Under the pieces are notes generated by a model. The model was given only the letters and a program-made list of their open reading frames with translations. It did not search any database and was not told where the DNA came from. Below, in pieces: positions 21,284 through 29,993 of a stretch of 64,000 bases of DNA. Location: contig LR778134.1 in NCBI GenBank assembly GCA_902809935.1, positions 1,116,001 to 1,180,000 on the forward strand. The letters run 5' to 3'. A program made the translations under genes and the position numbers. The DNA comes from Ruminococcaceae bacterium BL-4. Its GTDB lineage: Bacteria; Bacillota; Clostridia; Oscillospirales; Acutalibacteraceae. Numbering within the stretch: the first letter of the stretch is position 1; every line of letters begins with the position of its first letter.

Positions 21284-21622
21284 GTATTGTTTTCAATTTT
21301 AATAATATTTTCCTCCCTTAATTTATAAAAAGGAAGATCACAGACAAAGATATATCTGTGGTCTTCTTTTTTGTTGCTTCAAGTAAAAAATCAAACTTTT
21401 TTATTAATAACGGTTGAGGGTTGTTACTGCGATGCCATTCAAAATCTTATTAATTTTGCAGAATTCATAAAAGCACGCGCTCTGTTAGAGTAAATGTGGA
21501 AAATCAAAAAATTGGGTCCACTTTTATAGAAACCATATAAAAAGTCAGGGCACTTTGGTTTAACCACCTATGTTAAACTTTTTTGTAGGAATCTTCATTT
21601 TTCTGCTTTTTAAAAAAAGTGC
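21284..21622. other. Intergenic region before the tRNA-5S cluster
   Basis: Besides the terminator at 21333-21372 it holds about 250 bp of AT-rich DNA with stop codons in all frames. One frame reads a short stretch (VEGCYCDAIQNLINFAEFIK) that could be a decayed gene end, but I cannot match it to a family. Confidence 0.4.
21333..21372 (+). terminator. Terminator of the LysR-linked catabolic cluster
   Basis: GAAGATCACAGA pairs with TCTGTGGTCTTC (one G-U pair) around a short loop and is followed by TTTTTTG. Confidence 0.85.
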
Positions 21623-21651
21623 TTGACAAAAAGGCAATAGTTTGATACACT
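21623..21651 (+). promoter_or_regulatory. Promoter of the tRNA-Glu/5S/tRNA-Asn cluster
   Basis: TTGACA (21623-21628) and TACACT (21646-21651) are separated by 17 nt, about 56 nt before tRNA-Glu. This shows that the detached 5S gene has its own transcription unit. Confidence 0.8.
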
Positions 21652-21707
21652 AATAAAGCTGTTTCGTTAGAAGGCAAATGAGTTTCCCGGCGGCGAAATG
21701 TTGTTAT

Positions 21708-21782
21708 GGCCCGTTGGTCAAGTGGCTAAGACAGCGGCCTCTCACGCCGTTAACGTGGGTTCGAATCCCGCACGGGTCACCA
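21708..21782 (+). tRNA. tRNA-Glu (anticodon CTC)
   Basis: The acceptor GGCCCGT pairs with ACGGGTC, the anticodon loop CTCTCAC gives CTC, the T arm is GGGTTCGAATCCC, and CCA is encoded. Confidence 0.93.
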
Positions 21783-21846
21783 TTTGAATATTTCTTAATT
21801 TTATATAGACTAAAAATGCAACCAATACAGTTTTTGTATTTGAGTT

Positions 21847-21964
<118 letters not shown>

Positions 21965-21971
21965 TTAATAT

Positions 21972-22047
21972 TCCTCAATAGCTCAGCCGGTAGAGCATGC
22001 GACTGTTAATCGCAGGGTCGTTGGTTCGAGTCCAACTTGGGGAGCCA
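21972..22047 (+). tRNA. tRNA-Asn (anticodon GTT)
   Basis: The acceptor TCCTCAA pairs with TTGGGGA, the anticodon loop CTGTTAA gives GTT, the T arm is GGTTCGAGTCC, and the gene ends GCCA. It begins 7 nt after the 5S gene. Confidence 0.93.
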
Positions 22048-22050
22048 AAA

Positions 22051-22081
22051 TCCATCGTCTTAGAGGACGATGGATTTTTTT
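22051..22081 (+). terminator. Terminator of the tRNA/5S cluster
   Basis: TCCATCGTC pairs perfectly with GACGATGGA around TTAGAG and is followed by seven T residues. Confidence 0.9.
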
Positions 22082-22225
22082 ATCATATGTAATGATGGTG
22101 TTTTAAATTGGTATAATACTTGAGAAAACCTTTTGAATTGTAATTGAGCACTTGTCATGTTATAATAAAATAATCGATTATTTTACAAAAAACAATTTTT
22201 ATCATTTGGGAAAGAGAATTTATTT

Positions 22226-23818
22226 ATGACTTTTACAGATTTTTCAATCAATCCTGTTATTTTAAAAAACTTGGAAAAAATCGGATATGTGAGCCCATCT
22301 CCGATACAGCAAAAAGCAATTCCAGAGGTATTAAAGCATCGCGATCTATTTGGCTGTGCACAAACGGGAACCGGAAAAACAGCAGCTTTTGCAGTCCCGA
22401 TTCTGCATTTACTGGAGCAGGAAAAGGGCGGGAGTATCAGATGTCTGATCTTAACCCCTACACGAGAATTGGCCATTCAGATTTTTCAAAACCTGCAGGA
22501 TTACGGCAAAGGGCTTTTCCTTAAGAGTGCGGTAGTCTTTGGCGGTGTTGGACAAGCGCCACAAGTGGAAGCTTTAAAAAGAGGCGTAGATATCTTGGTG
22601 GCAACTCCTGGACGTTTGAATGATTTATTTCATCAAGGATATATCGATCTTTCTCATATAGAAATTTTTGTTTTAGACGAAGCTGACCGTATGCTGGATA
22701 TGGGCTTTATTTATGATGTAAAAAGGGTGATTAATGAGCTTCCGAAGCATCGACAGAATCTAATGTTTTCTGCAACGCTTCCAAAGGAAATTTTGGGATT
22801 AGTCAATGAAATCTTGGTTGATCCGGTTAAAATTGAGGTGGCTCCTCCTGCAACGACCGTAGAACAGGTAAATCAGAGCGTTTATTATGTGGATAAGGAA
22901 AATAAGGAAAATCTACTGATTTATCTTTTGAAAAATCCGGAAATTAAGTCTGCACTTGTGTTTTCACGTACAAAGCATGGGGCCGATAAAATCGTAAAGT
23001 TTTTAACAAGGGCAAAAATTTCGGCAGCGGCAATTCATGGAAATAAAAGCCAAAGTGCTCGTCAATTGGCATTGAGTCAGTTTAAAAACCATAGGGTAAG
23101 GGTATTGGTGGCAACTGATATTGCGGCTCGAGGAATTGATATCGATGAATTGACTCACGTTATTAATTATGATATTCCGGAAGTCCCGGAGACTTATGTC
23201 CATCGTATTGGAAGAACTGCCCGCGCGGGACACAGCGGTTCAGCGATTTCTTTTTGTGATATCGATGAGAAAGCAGATTTTCGGCAGATTTTGAAATTGA
23301 TTCGTCAACAGGTACCGGAGGTGAGTGACCATCCGTGGCCTATGCAGAATTTAACACCGCTTACAAAAGCAGAATTGCGTCAAAGACAGGAACTGCATAG
23401 AAAAGCTGCACAGGAAGCCAGAAGACGCAGAGGATCTGAAGAATCGAAAAAATTTGAAAAGAAGCATTCTTCGACAACAAGCGGAAAAACTAGAGTGGAA
23501 AAATCAGAAAAAAGCTTGAAAGCGCAAAAAGGGTTTTCAAAACAGAAAAAGAGCTTTGAGAAAAATCCAAAACAAACTTTTTCCAAAAAAATTGATCAGA
23601 AAAAAGTATCGCAGAATCAAAATGGACGACAGAAAAATCGAGAAGAAATTCATTCATTTGAAAAGACGGAGACTCCCAGAAACATCAGATTTAATAAAAA
23701 TGGCCGGGCAGTGGTTAAATCATCCGGAAAACATTCTTGCAGACCTGAGCTGGAAAAATATTTGCCAAAACCACTCAGATCCAGACCGAATGATCAACCC
23801 CTGCATCGCCATCAATAA
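22226..23818 (+). CDS. DEAD-box ATP-dependent RNA helicase (RhlE-like)
   Basis: The 530-aa protein has the full set of helicase motifs: Q motif (PSPIQQKAIP, residue 25), AQTGTGKT near 49, PTRELA near 80, DEAD near 150, SAT near 182, ARGIDI near 300 and HRIGRTARAG near 325. Residues 375-530 form a Lys/Arg/Gln-rich low-complexity tail typical of RhlE-type helicases that bind structured RNA. It unwinds RNA duplexes in ribosome assembly or cold adaptation (family knowledge). The ribosome binding site is weak (GGGAAAGAG). The downstream esterase gene starts 25 bp after its stop. Confidence 0.93.
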   Translation: MTFTDFSINPVILKNLEKIGYVSPSPIQQKAIPEVLKHRDLFGCAQTGTGKTAAFAVPILHLLEQEKGGSIRCLILTPTRELAIQIFQNLQDYGKGLFLKSAVVFGGVGQAPQVEALKRGVDILVATPGRLNDLFHQGYIDLSHIEIFVLDEADRMLDMGFIYDVKRVINELPKHRQNLMFSATLPKEILGLVNEILVDPVKIEVAPPATTVEQVNQSVYYVDKENKENLLIYLLKNPEIKSALVFSRTKHGADKIVKFLTRAKISAAAIHGNKSQSARQLALSQFKNHRVRVLVATDIAARGIDIDELTHVINYDIPEVPETYVHRIGRTARAGHSGSAISFCDIDEKADFRQILKLIRQQVPEVSDHPWPMQNLTPLTKAELRQRQELHRKAAQEARRRRGSEESKKFEKKHSSTTSGKTRVEKSEKSLKAQKGFSKQKKSFEKNPKQTFSKKIDQKKVSQNQNGRQKNREEIHSFEKTETPRNIRFNKNGRAVVKSSGKHSCRPELEKYLPKPLRSRPNDQPLHRHQ

Positions 23819-23843
23819 AATCTCGGAAAGAGAGGACTTTTCC

Positions 23844-24815
23844 ATGGCGATTCCAAAACTGATGCGTGCGGCAATTCGTGCGCTGTCAAAGCCAGATTAT
23901 GATATAAAAAAGACTTATCGAATTGTTCGGCGTCTGGAAAAAGTAAAAGGAATCCAGTTGGTCGATCCCGTTTATAAACCATGGAATTATTATTTTACAG
24001 GTGGAAAAAGAGAAGTTCCAGCGCGTATCTTTGAGTCGGAGAAAGATCGTCTTACTCCGAACACTTTGCTCTTTTTTCATGGGGGCGGCTGGATAACCGG
24101 AGATATCGAAAGCTATCAGGAAACTTGTATTGAGCTTTCTAGAATGACCGGATTTCGGGTGATTAGTGTTGATTATCGGTTGGCGCCGGAATATCGATTC
24201 CCGGCGGCACTAGATGATTGCTATCTAGCGGCGAAAGAGGTCCTCCACAGAGCGAGCTTTTTTCATGCACAACAGGATTCAGTCGTATTAATGGGGGATT
24301 CAGCGGGAGGAAATCTGGCGGCTGCAGTTTCCTTAAAAGCAAGGAATTTAGGAGAATTTCAGTTTCAAAAACAAATTTTACTTTATCCGAGTCTTTATAA
24401 TGATCACAACCCAGAAACCTCTCCTTTTGATTCTGTCAGGGAGAATGGAACCGGAAATCTTTTAACTGCGAAACAAGTGGATGATTATTTGGAACTTTAT
24501 AAGAGTAGTGATGAAGATTTAAAGGATCCTTATTTTGCTCCGCTTTTGGAATCGGATTTTTCCAATCAGCCGGATACCTTGATCCTCTCGGCAGAACTGG
24601 ATCCGCTTCGGGACGAAGGAGAAGCGTATGGCGCAGAACTTTTAAAAGCCGGAAACCTTGCAGAAGTTCATCGGATTCCGGAAGGACTGCATGGCTTTTT
24701 TTCAAACGCAGGATATTTGCAGCAGAAAAAATTATCCTATCAGTACATTAACCGCTTTTTGAATGAAGGAATCAGCCATGAAGATAAAACAGACACAATG
24801 GGTAAAATTAGATAA
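23844..24815 (+). CDS. Alpha/beta hydrolase, hormone-sensitive-lipase-like esterase
   Basis: From ATG 23844 the product has 323 aa. The oxyanion motif HGGGW is at residues 79-83, the nucleophile Ser153 is in GDSAGG, and Asp252 (DPLRDEG) and His282 (LHGFF) complete the triad. This is the HSL family of carboxylesterases. The frame is open upstream to 23556 but that part overlaps the helicase tail and is a shadow; AAGAGAGGA before 23844 marks the true start. It overlaps the next gene by 38 nt, and the esterase, acyltransferase-like and DUF6320 genes form one coupled operon, so it may act on an ester made or used by its partners (inference). Confidence 0.88.
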   Translation: MAIPKLMRAAIRALSKPDYDIKKTYRIVRRLEKVKGIQLVDPVYKPWNYYFTGGKREVPARIFESEKDRLTPNTLLFFHGGGWITGDIESYQETCIELSRMTGFRVISVDYRLAPEYRFPAALDDCYLAAKEVLHRASFFHAQQDSVVLMGDSAGGNLAAAVSLKARNLGEFQFQKQILLYPSLYNDHNPETSPFDSVRENGTGNLLTAKQVDDYLELYKSSDEDLKDPYFAPLLESDFSNQPDTLILSAELDPLRDEGEAYGAELLKAGNLAEVHRIPEGLHGFFSNAGYLQQKKLSYQYINRFLNEGISHEDKTDTMGKIR

Positions 24816-26046
24816 GGCTGCAAGAATTTTTCCATGTATCAGCAGTAAGCGTGACCCGAATGTTTTTCGCTTTGCCTGTGAATTGATGGATCCGGTAGAG
24901 CCGAATTTTCTGCAAAGAGCAGTTGATCAAACGCTGGAGGAATTCCCGCTGTGGGGCTCAGTGCTTAAAAGAGGACTTTTCTGGTATTTTCTAGAGAGCA
25001 GCTCTTTAAAGCCGAAAGTTCAGCCGGAAACCAAAGCCCCTTGTGCACCGATTTATGATCGGGATGTGCGAAAGCTTTTATTTGAAGTTACTTATTACCA
25101 CAATCGGATCAATCTGGAAGTATACCATGTGCTGACAGATGGAACCGGCGCTCTTCAATTTTTCCGCAGTTTGGTGACTTGTTATCTTTATCTGAGATAT
25201 CAGGATATTGAAGAAATCCCGAACCTAGGATATGACGCTAGTCAATTTGAGCAGGCAGCGGATAGTTTTCAAAAATATTATGGAAAACAGTGCAGTCAAA
25301 AGCCGCCCAAAGCGCCAAAAGCATATCAGCTCCGCGGAGGGAAAAATCCGGATAATCGTTTTTCTGTTATTGAGGGAACAGTGCCCCTTGATCAGATGCT
25401 TTTTTGCTGCAAAGAGAAAAAAGTAAGTTTGACAGTCATGCTTGCATCGATTTTAATGAATGCAATTGGAATGGAAATGTCTCATAAAGATAAAAAAAGG
25501 CCGGTGGTGCTTTCAGTTCCAATCAATTTGAGACATTACTTTCCCTCGGAAAGCGCACGGAATTTTTTCAGTTTGATGAATGTTCGATATAACTTTTCTT
25601 CCAAAAACGGCAATGTGGAAGAAATTTTAGGCTCTTTAAAAGAACAATTTAAAAAAGGTCTTTCGGAAGATGAAATGATCTATCGAGTGAATCAATTTAT
25701 GACGATTCTACAAAATCCGATTACCAGAATAACAATTTTGCCAGTGAAAAATTTTTTTATGAGGCTTGGATATCAAGTTGCAAGTAAGAATGAAACCGCC
25801 GATATTTCCAATTTAGGCCCGATTGATTTACCGGAAAAAGCAGCTTCTCATGTAAAAATGTTTGACGTTTTTGCAAGCAAAGATGGATTGCAGCTTTGTC
25901 TGTGTTCTTTTAAGAATGTTTTGACAATGACATTTACTTCATCATTGCGCAATACGAATATTCAAAAAAATTTCTTTCGGACTTTGGCTCTGATGGGGCT
26001 TCCTGTAACAATTGCGGCTGTCCCCTTTTCGCAGGAGGAATTATGA
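24778..26046 (+). CDS. Condensation/alcohol-acyltransferase-like protein
   Basis: The 422-aa protein has the HxxxDG signature (His117-VLT-Asp121-Gly122) of the CoA-dependent acyltransferase and NRPS condensation superfamily, and the two-domain length expected for an alcohol acetyltransferase-like member. The His before the usual catalytic His is Tyr (YHVLTDG), as in many papA/AATase-like sequences. No membrane segment is seen. I choose ATG 24778 (MKIKQTQ), in the coding end of the esterase gene. It overlaps DUF6320 by 4 nt. It would move an acyl group to an unknown hydroxyl acceptor; no carrier protein or NRPS module is nearby. Confidence 0.8.
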   Translation: MKIKQTQWVKLDKAARIFPCISSKRDPNVFRFACELMDPVEPNFLQRAVDQTLEEFPLWGSVLKRGLFWYFLESSSLKPKVQPETKAPCAPIYDRDVRKLLFEVTYYHNRINLEVYHVLTDGTGALQFFRSLVTCYLYLRYQDIEEIPNLGYDASQFEQAADSFQKYYGKQCSQKPPKAPKAYQLRGGKNPDNRFSVIEGTVPLDQMLFCCKEKKVSLTVMLASILMNAIGMEMSHKDKKRPVVLSVPINLRHYFPSESARNFFSLMNVRYNFSSKNGNVEEILGSLKEQFKKGLSEDEMIYRVNQFMTILQNPITRITILPVKNFFMRLGYQVASKNETADISNLGPIDLPEKAASHVKMFDVFASKDGLQLCLCSFKNVLTMTFTSSLRNTNIQKNFFRTLALMGLPVTIAAVPFSQEEL

Positions 26047-26702
26047 AATACTGTGAACGATGCAATCTAAAAGTGCGTGGAAATCTGGAGAGATGTCCGT
26101 TATGTCAAGGCCTTCTGAAAGGGGAAGGCAGCGAAAATCCATTTCCTTTTGTGTTGGGAACTTATCAGAAGAACAGTCTGTTCTTTCGAATCTTGCTTTT
26201 GTGCACAATTACAATGGGAATCGTTAGTGTAGCCGTTAATTTTTTGCTTCCGAAATCCGGAAAATGGTCTCTCTTTGTGATTGCTGGAATTGGCTGCTTT
26301 TGGCTAAATCTGGTTTTGGTCATGTATAAAAGAAGAAACATTTTTAAAACCTTTGTTTGGGAACTTTTTTTGATTTCTGCTCTGTGTGTGTTATGGGATT
26401 TTGCAACCGGCTGGAACCGTTGGAGTCTTAATTATGCCGTACCGATTCTTTGTATGGCGGTGATGGCCACTTTAACAGTAACAGCACGTATCTTTGGCGT
26501 AGCGCCCGGCAGCTTTTTGATTTATCTTTGCCTGGTATTACTTTTAAATATTGCAATGTTTGCTTCTCTTCTGATGGGACTTGTAATAGTAGCACTTCCG
26601 ACAGTGCTAAGCGCTTGTATGAATTTGGTTTTATTGACGGCACTTTTGATCTTTCGTGGTCGAGAGATGTTGGCTGAGCTTCATAGAAGACTGCATATGT
26701 AA
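26043..26702 (+). CDS. DUF6320 zinc-ribbon membrane protein
   Basis: The 219-aa protein begins with a zinc ribbon (CERC at 4-7 and CPLC at 19-22) and continues with six hydrophobic segments from residue 45 to 205. It fits DUF6320, a family seen next to HSL-like esterases and condensation-type proteins in clostridia. Its ATGA start/stop overlap with the acyltransferase shows tight coupling. Function is unknown; it may anchor or regulate the two soluble enzymes at the membrane (inference). Confidence 0.78.
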   Translation: MKYCERCNLKVRGNLERCPLCQGLLKGEGSENPFPFVLGTYQKNSLFFRILLLCTITMGIVSVAVNFLLPKSGKWSLFVIAGIGCFWLNLVLVMYKRRNIFKTFVWELFLISALCVLWDFATGWNRWSLNYAVPILCMAVMATLTVTARIFGVAPGSFLIYLCLVLLLNIAMFASLLMGLVIVALPTVLSACMNLVLLTALLIFRGREMLAELHRRLHM

Positions 26703-26720
26703 GAAAAGGGCTGAGAGAGT

Positions 26721-27485
26721 GTGGAACAGATTGATTATAATTCTTTGATCTTGGTTGGCAGCAATTTAGGGCGCCAGCTTCTGCAAAATGGAGCAGAAAT
26801 TTATCGGGTAGAAGAATCCATGTCTCGATTTTTTAAGGCGTATCATGTTTCACAGTGCGATTTATTTGTCTTGACGAGCTGCATTAATGTGACTTTGCAG
26901 GACTCAGCAGGGCAAGCAGTTACGCGGATTTTAAGAATTAATGATTATACGACGGATATGGATAAAGTTGAGAAACTGAATGATCTGTGCCGTAAAACCT
27001 GTGAAACTACACCGCCTTTAGAGACTGTGCAGGAAGAGCTTAAAAAGATTGAAGAAACGCAGGCGTTTCCTTATAAAATTCAGATGCTGGGATTCATTGG
27101 GCTTGCCTCTGCCAGTACGCTCTTTTTTGGAGGCAATTTTGTAGATGCCGTTATTAGCGGGATTGCAGGGATTTGCATGCAGTGGGTGCTTTTTGTTTTT
27201 GAAAAATATCGTGCAAACTCCTTTTTTGCCAACTTGGTTGCCAGTGCGGTAAGTGCCTTGGTAGCGGTTTTGGCGCTGCAGATTTTGCCGCAGCTTCATT
27301 TGGATAAGATCATTATGGGTGCTATTATGAATCTGGTTCCGGGAATTGCGATTACCAGTTTTATGCGGGATTTGCTGTCGCGGGATTATCTTTCCGGGAC
27401 GCTTCGCTTGGTAGAAAGCTTATTGGTCGCTACAGCGATTGCTTTGGGAACTGGTGCTGTACTTGCTTTTTTCAGATTTCTATAA
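26721..27485 (+). CDS. Threonine/serine exporter family protein, large subunit (ThrE N-terminal, DUF1212)
   Basis: The 254-aa protein has a soluble N-terminal domain (residues 1-115; NGAEIYRVEESM near 25 is the family signature) and five membrane segments (residues 118-254). It matches the ThrE/DUF1212 half of the split exporter common in Firmicutes. The start is GTG at 26721. The second half of the exporter follows 9 bp later. Export of small amino acids is the family role. Confidence 0.88.
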   Translation: MEQIDYNSLILVGSNLGRQLLQNGAEIYRVEESMSRFFKAYHVSQCDLFVLTSCINVTLQDSAGQAVTRILRINDYTTDMDKVEKLNDLCRKTCETTPPLETVQEELKKIEETQAFPYKIQMLGFIGLASASTLFFGGNFVDAVISGIAGICMQWVLFVFEKYRANSFFANLVASAVSALVAVLALQILPQLHLDKIIMGAIMNLVPGIAITSFMRDLLSRDYLSGTLRLVESLLVATAIALGTGAVLAFFRFL

Positions 27486-27494
27486 GGAGGCAAC

Positions 27495-27962
27495 ATGATG
27501 GATTATCTGCCTTGTCTTTATAGCTTTATTATGTGCTTTGCTTATTGTTATCGAGTCCATTTAAAAGGGAAAAATATGTTTTTTGCGGCGCTTGGCGGGA
27601 CACTCGGATGGTTTGTTTTTTTACTTTTTCAGCCGCTTCACAATGATCTTCTACAGTATTTTTTTGGAACAGTTGCATTTTCAGCATATGCTGAACTGAT
27701 GGCGCGCATAAATAAATGTCCGGTTACCGGATTTTTGATTATTTCTATGCTGCCAATGGTGCCAGGAAGCGGAATCTATCAAACCATGGAGTATGCAATT
27801 TCAGGAAATATGAACTTATTCTTAGAGACAGGAATGCACACTTTAGGAATTGCAGGGTCGCTCGCAATTGGGGTGCTTTTAGTTTCTTCTACGATGAGAC
27901 TTTTTGTCAATATTCGTACGCAGCGCCTTTCTAAGAAACAGACGGGAACAGGAGAAGAATGA
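27495..27962 (+). CDS. Threonine/serine exporter family protein, small subunit (DUF3815-like)
   Basis: The 155-aa protein has four or five membrane segments and the loop LPMVPGSGIYQTM near residues 90-102, the hallmark of the C-terminal ThrE half. AAGGAGG precedes ATG 27495. With its upstream partner it would reconstitute one ThrE-like exporter. It overlaps mutY by 4 nt (ATGA). Confidence 0.87.
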   Translation: MMDYLPCLYSFIMCFAYCYRVHLKGKNMFFAALGGTLGWFVFLLFQPLHNDLLQYFFGTVAFSAYAELMARINKCPVTGFLIISMLPMVPGSGIYQTMEYAISGNMNLFLETGMHTLGIAGSLAIGVLLVSSTMRLFVNIRTQRLSKKQTGTGEE

Positions 27963-29053
27963 ATCGTTCAAAAGAAAAACGATCCGGGATGGATTTAGAA
28001 GAAAAAAAGTCAGAAGATGCAATCATAGAATCTTTGCCGCGGATTTTATTGCCATGGTTTGAAAAAAATGCCAGAGACCTTCCATGGCGCCATGAAGTCA
28101 CCCCTTATCGCGTTTGGGTCAGTGAAATTATGCTTCAACAGACTCGTGTTGAGGCAGTGAAAAGTTATTTTATCCGTTTTATGAAAGAACTTCCTACGGT
28201 TTATGATCTTGCCAAAGAACAAGAAGATCAGTTGCTGAAACTTTGGGAAGGGTTGGGATATTATAGTCGTGTTCGTAATCTTCAAAAAGCCGCGATTAGA
28301 ATTGTGGAAGATTATAACGGAGAATTGCCGCAGCAATATGAAAGCCTTTTAGGTCTGCCGGGAATAGGTTCTTATACGGCGGGAGCAATCGCTTCGATTG
28401 CGTTTTGTCAACCAGTACCGGCTGTAGATGGCAATGTTCTGCGGGTGCTTTCTCGTATTTGTGCAGATGAGCGGGATATTGCAGATTTAGCAGTAAAAAG
28501 AGATTGGGAAGACACATTGAGAAAATTTATGCCGGGAGAAAAAAGCGGCATTTATAATCAGGCATTGATGGAACTGGGAGCGACTGTTTGTGTTCCTAAC
28601 GGGTTACCTAAATGTGAAATTTGTCCGACAAAAAAAATCTGCGAAGCACTAAAGCAGGGAAAAACAGGACTGTTGCCCTTTAAGTCGCCGAAGAAACCGC
28701 GCAAAATTGAAGAAAAGACTGTCTTTTTGCTGGAGCGGGACGATAAAATCGGACTTTTGCGCCGCCCATCGAAAGGACTTTTGGCTGGGTTGTGGGAGTT
28801 GCCTAATGTTCCGGGGACTCTTACGCAGGAGGAAGCAATCGAAGCCGCTCGTGCGTGGGGAGCGGAGCCTTTGCGAATTTCTCTGATCGGTTCTGCAAAG
28901 CACATTTTTACCCATGTAGAATGGCATATGACTGCCTACCGTATCATTGTGGAACAGCCTTGCGGAATGATGGTATGGGCTTCGCCGAATGAGCGCAGCC
29001 GAAAATTTGCATTACCAAGTGCTTTCCAAATGTTTTTAAAAGAAAAAGAATAA
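27959..29053 (+). CDS. mutY: A/G-specific adenine glycosylase MutY
   Basis: The 364-aa base-excision enzyme removes adenine opposite 8-oxoguanine. The helix-hairpin-helix is at LLGLPGIGSYTAGAI (about 128-142), followed by the catalytic Asp in PAVDGNVLRVLSR (about 158). The catalytic Glu region is EIMLQQTRV near 56. The [4Fe-4S] cysteines follow as C-x7-C-x2-C-x5-C (CVPNGLPKCEICPTKKIC, residues about 211-228). The C-terminal third is a NUDIX-like domain that recognises 8-oxoG. The N-terminal 20 residues are an unusual charged extension; a later start at Met11 is possible. Confidence 0.94.
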   Translation: MNRSKEKRSGMDLEEKKSEDAIIESLPRILLPWFEKNARDLPWRHEVTPYRVWVSEIMLQQTRVEAVKSYFIRFMKELPTVYDLAKEQEDQLLKLWEGLGYYSRVRNLQKAAIRIVEDYNGELPQQYESLLGLPGIGSYTAGAIASIAFCQPVPAVDGNVLRVLSRICADERDIADLAVKRDWEDTLRKFMPGEKSGIYNQALMELGATVCVPNGLPKCEICPTKKICEALKQGKTGLLPFKSPKKPRKIEEKTVFLLERDDKIGLLRRPSKGLLAGLWELPNVPGTLTQEEAIEAARAWGAEPLRISLIGSAKHIFTHVEWHMTAYRIIVEQPCGMMVWASPNERSRKFALPSAFQMFLKEKE

Positions 29054-29106
29054 AAACACCAAATTATAATTAAGATAAAAATTTGTTGTAACAAAGAAAG
29101 GAAATT

Positions 29107-29880
29107 ATGAACCAGGAAAATCGATTTGCAGTATTAATTGATGCAGATAATGTATCGGAAAAATATATTCGCTATATCTTAGACGAAGTGACCAACAGCG
29201 GGATCGCTACTTATAAAAGAATTTACGGAGACTGGACGAAACCTTCGCTTGGTTCCTGGAAGAGTGTTCTTCTTAGCTATTCCATTACCCCGATTCAGCA
29301 GTATGGTTATACAACAGGAAAGAATGCTACGGATTCAGCGATGATCATTGATGCCATGGATATTTTGTATTCCGGCAATATAGAAGGATTTTGTCTTGTT
29401 AGCAGTGACAGCGATTTTACTCGTCTTGCCTCTCGTTTGCGGGAAGGCGGGATGGAAGTAATCGGGATGGGAGAAAAGAAAACGCCGGCACCTTTTATTG
29501 CAGCCTGTAATCGCTTTCGCTATTTGGAGGTCTTGGCACAGGAAGCGACAGATGATGAGGATGATTCTGCAAATACACCAAAGATACAGCCGGTAGCTGA
29601 GGTAACTTCTAAAGAAGTGATTGCGGCGGCAATCCTTTCCATGGTAAGAGATGCATCAGATGAAGATGGACGTTTGCCAATCAGTGATATTGGCAATATG
29701 CTTGCCCGCCGTTATCCGGACTTTGATTCCCGCAACTATGGCTTTAAAAAACTGACACAGTTCGTCAGGTCTTTAAACCTTTTTGATGTTATTTTTGAAC
29801 CGGCTGAAAACGGACACGGAAAAGTGGGATATGTGGCAGAAAAAGAAATTCATCGGTACCGGCCGCGAATTCATGTGTAA
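29107..29880 (+). CDS. NYN-domain (LabA/Limkain-b1-like) protein with C-terminal LOTUS/OST-HTH
   Basis: The 257-aa protein starts with a PIN-like NYN nuclease fold: FAVLIDADNV (residue 8), the acidic residues in TDSAMIIDAMD (near 80), and LVSSDSDFTRLASRLRE (near 97). Residues 175-250 form an OST-HTH/LOTUS domain (KLTQFVRSLNLFDV near 220), a fold that binds RNA. Such proteins are thought to act in RNA processing or RNA-linked regulation; bacterial members are poorly studied. It stands alone between mutY and the deacetylase. Confidence 0.85.
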   Translation: MNQENRFAVLIDADNVSEKYIRYILDEVTNSGIATYKRIYGDWTKPSLGSWKSVLLSYSITPIQQYGYTTGKNATDSAMIIDAMDILYSGNIEGFCLVSSDSDFTRLASRLREGGMEVIGMGEKKTPAPFIAACNRFRYLEVLAQEATDDEDDSANTPKIQPVAEVTSKEVIAAAILSMVRDASDEDGRLPISDIGNMLARRYPDFDSRNYGFKKLTQFVRSLNLFDVIFEPAENGHGKVGYVAEKEIHRYRPRIHV

Positions 29881-29993
29881 AAATAGATACAATTTTGATA
29901 TAATTGTAGAAACATGTCAAAAGAGAGGCTATAATTTAAAAAAGGGATTATTTTACAGGAAAACCTTTTAGCAAATTTTTAGGAGGACTTTTA

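Noticed and set aside
21400-21520. A decayed gene fragment before the tRNA cluster
   Set aside because: Only about 30 codons are open and no family is recognisable, so it is not listed as a pseudogene.
23556-23843. N-terminal extension of the esterase frame
   Set aside because: It overlaps the coding tail of the helicase, is extremely Lys/Arg-rich, and a proper ribosome binding site marks ATG 23844.
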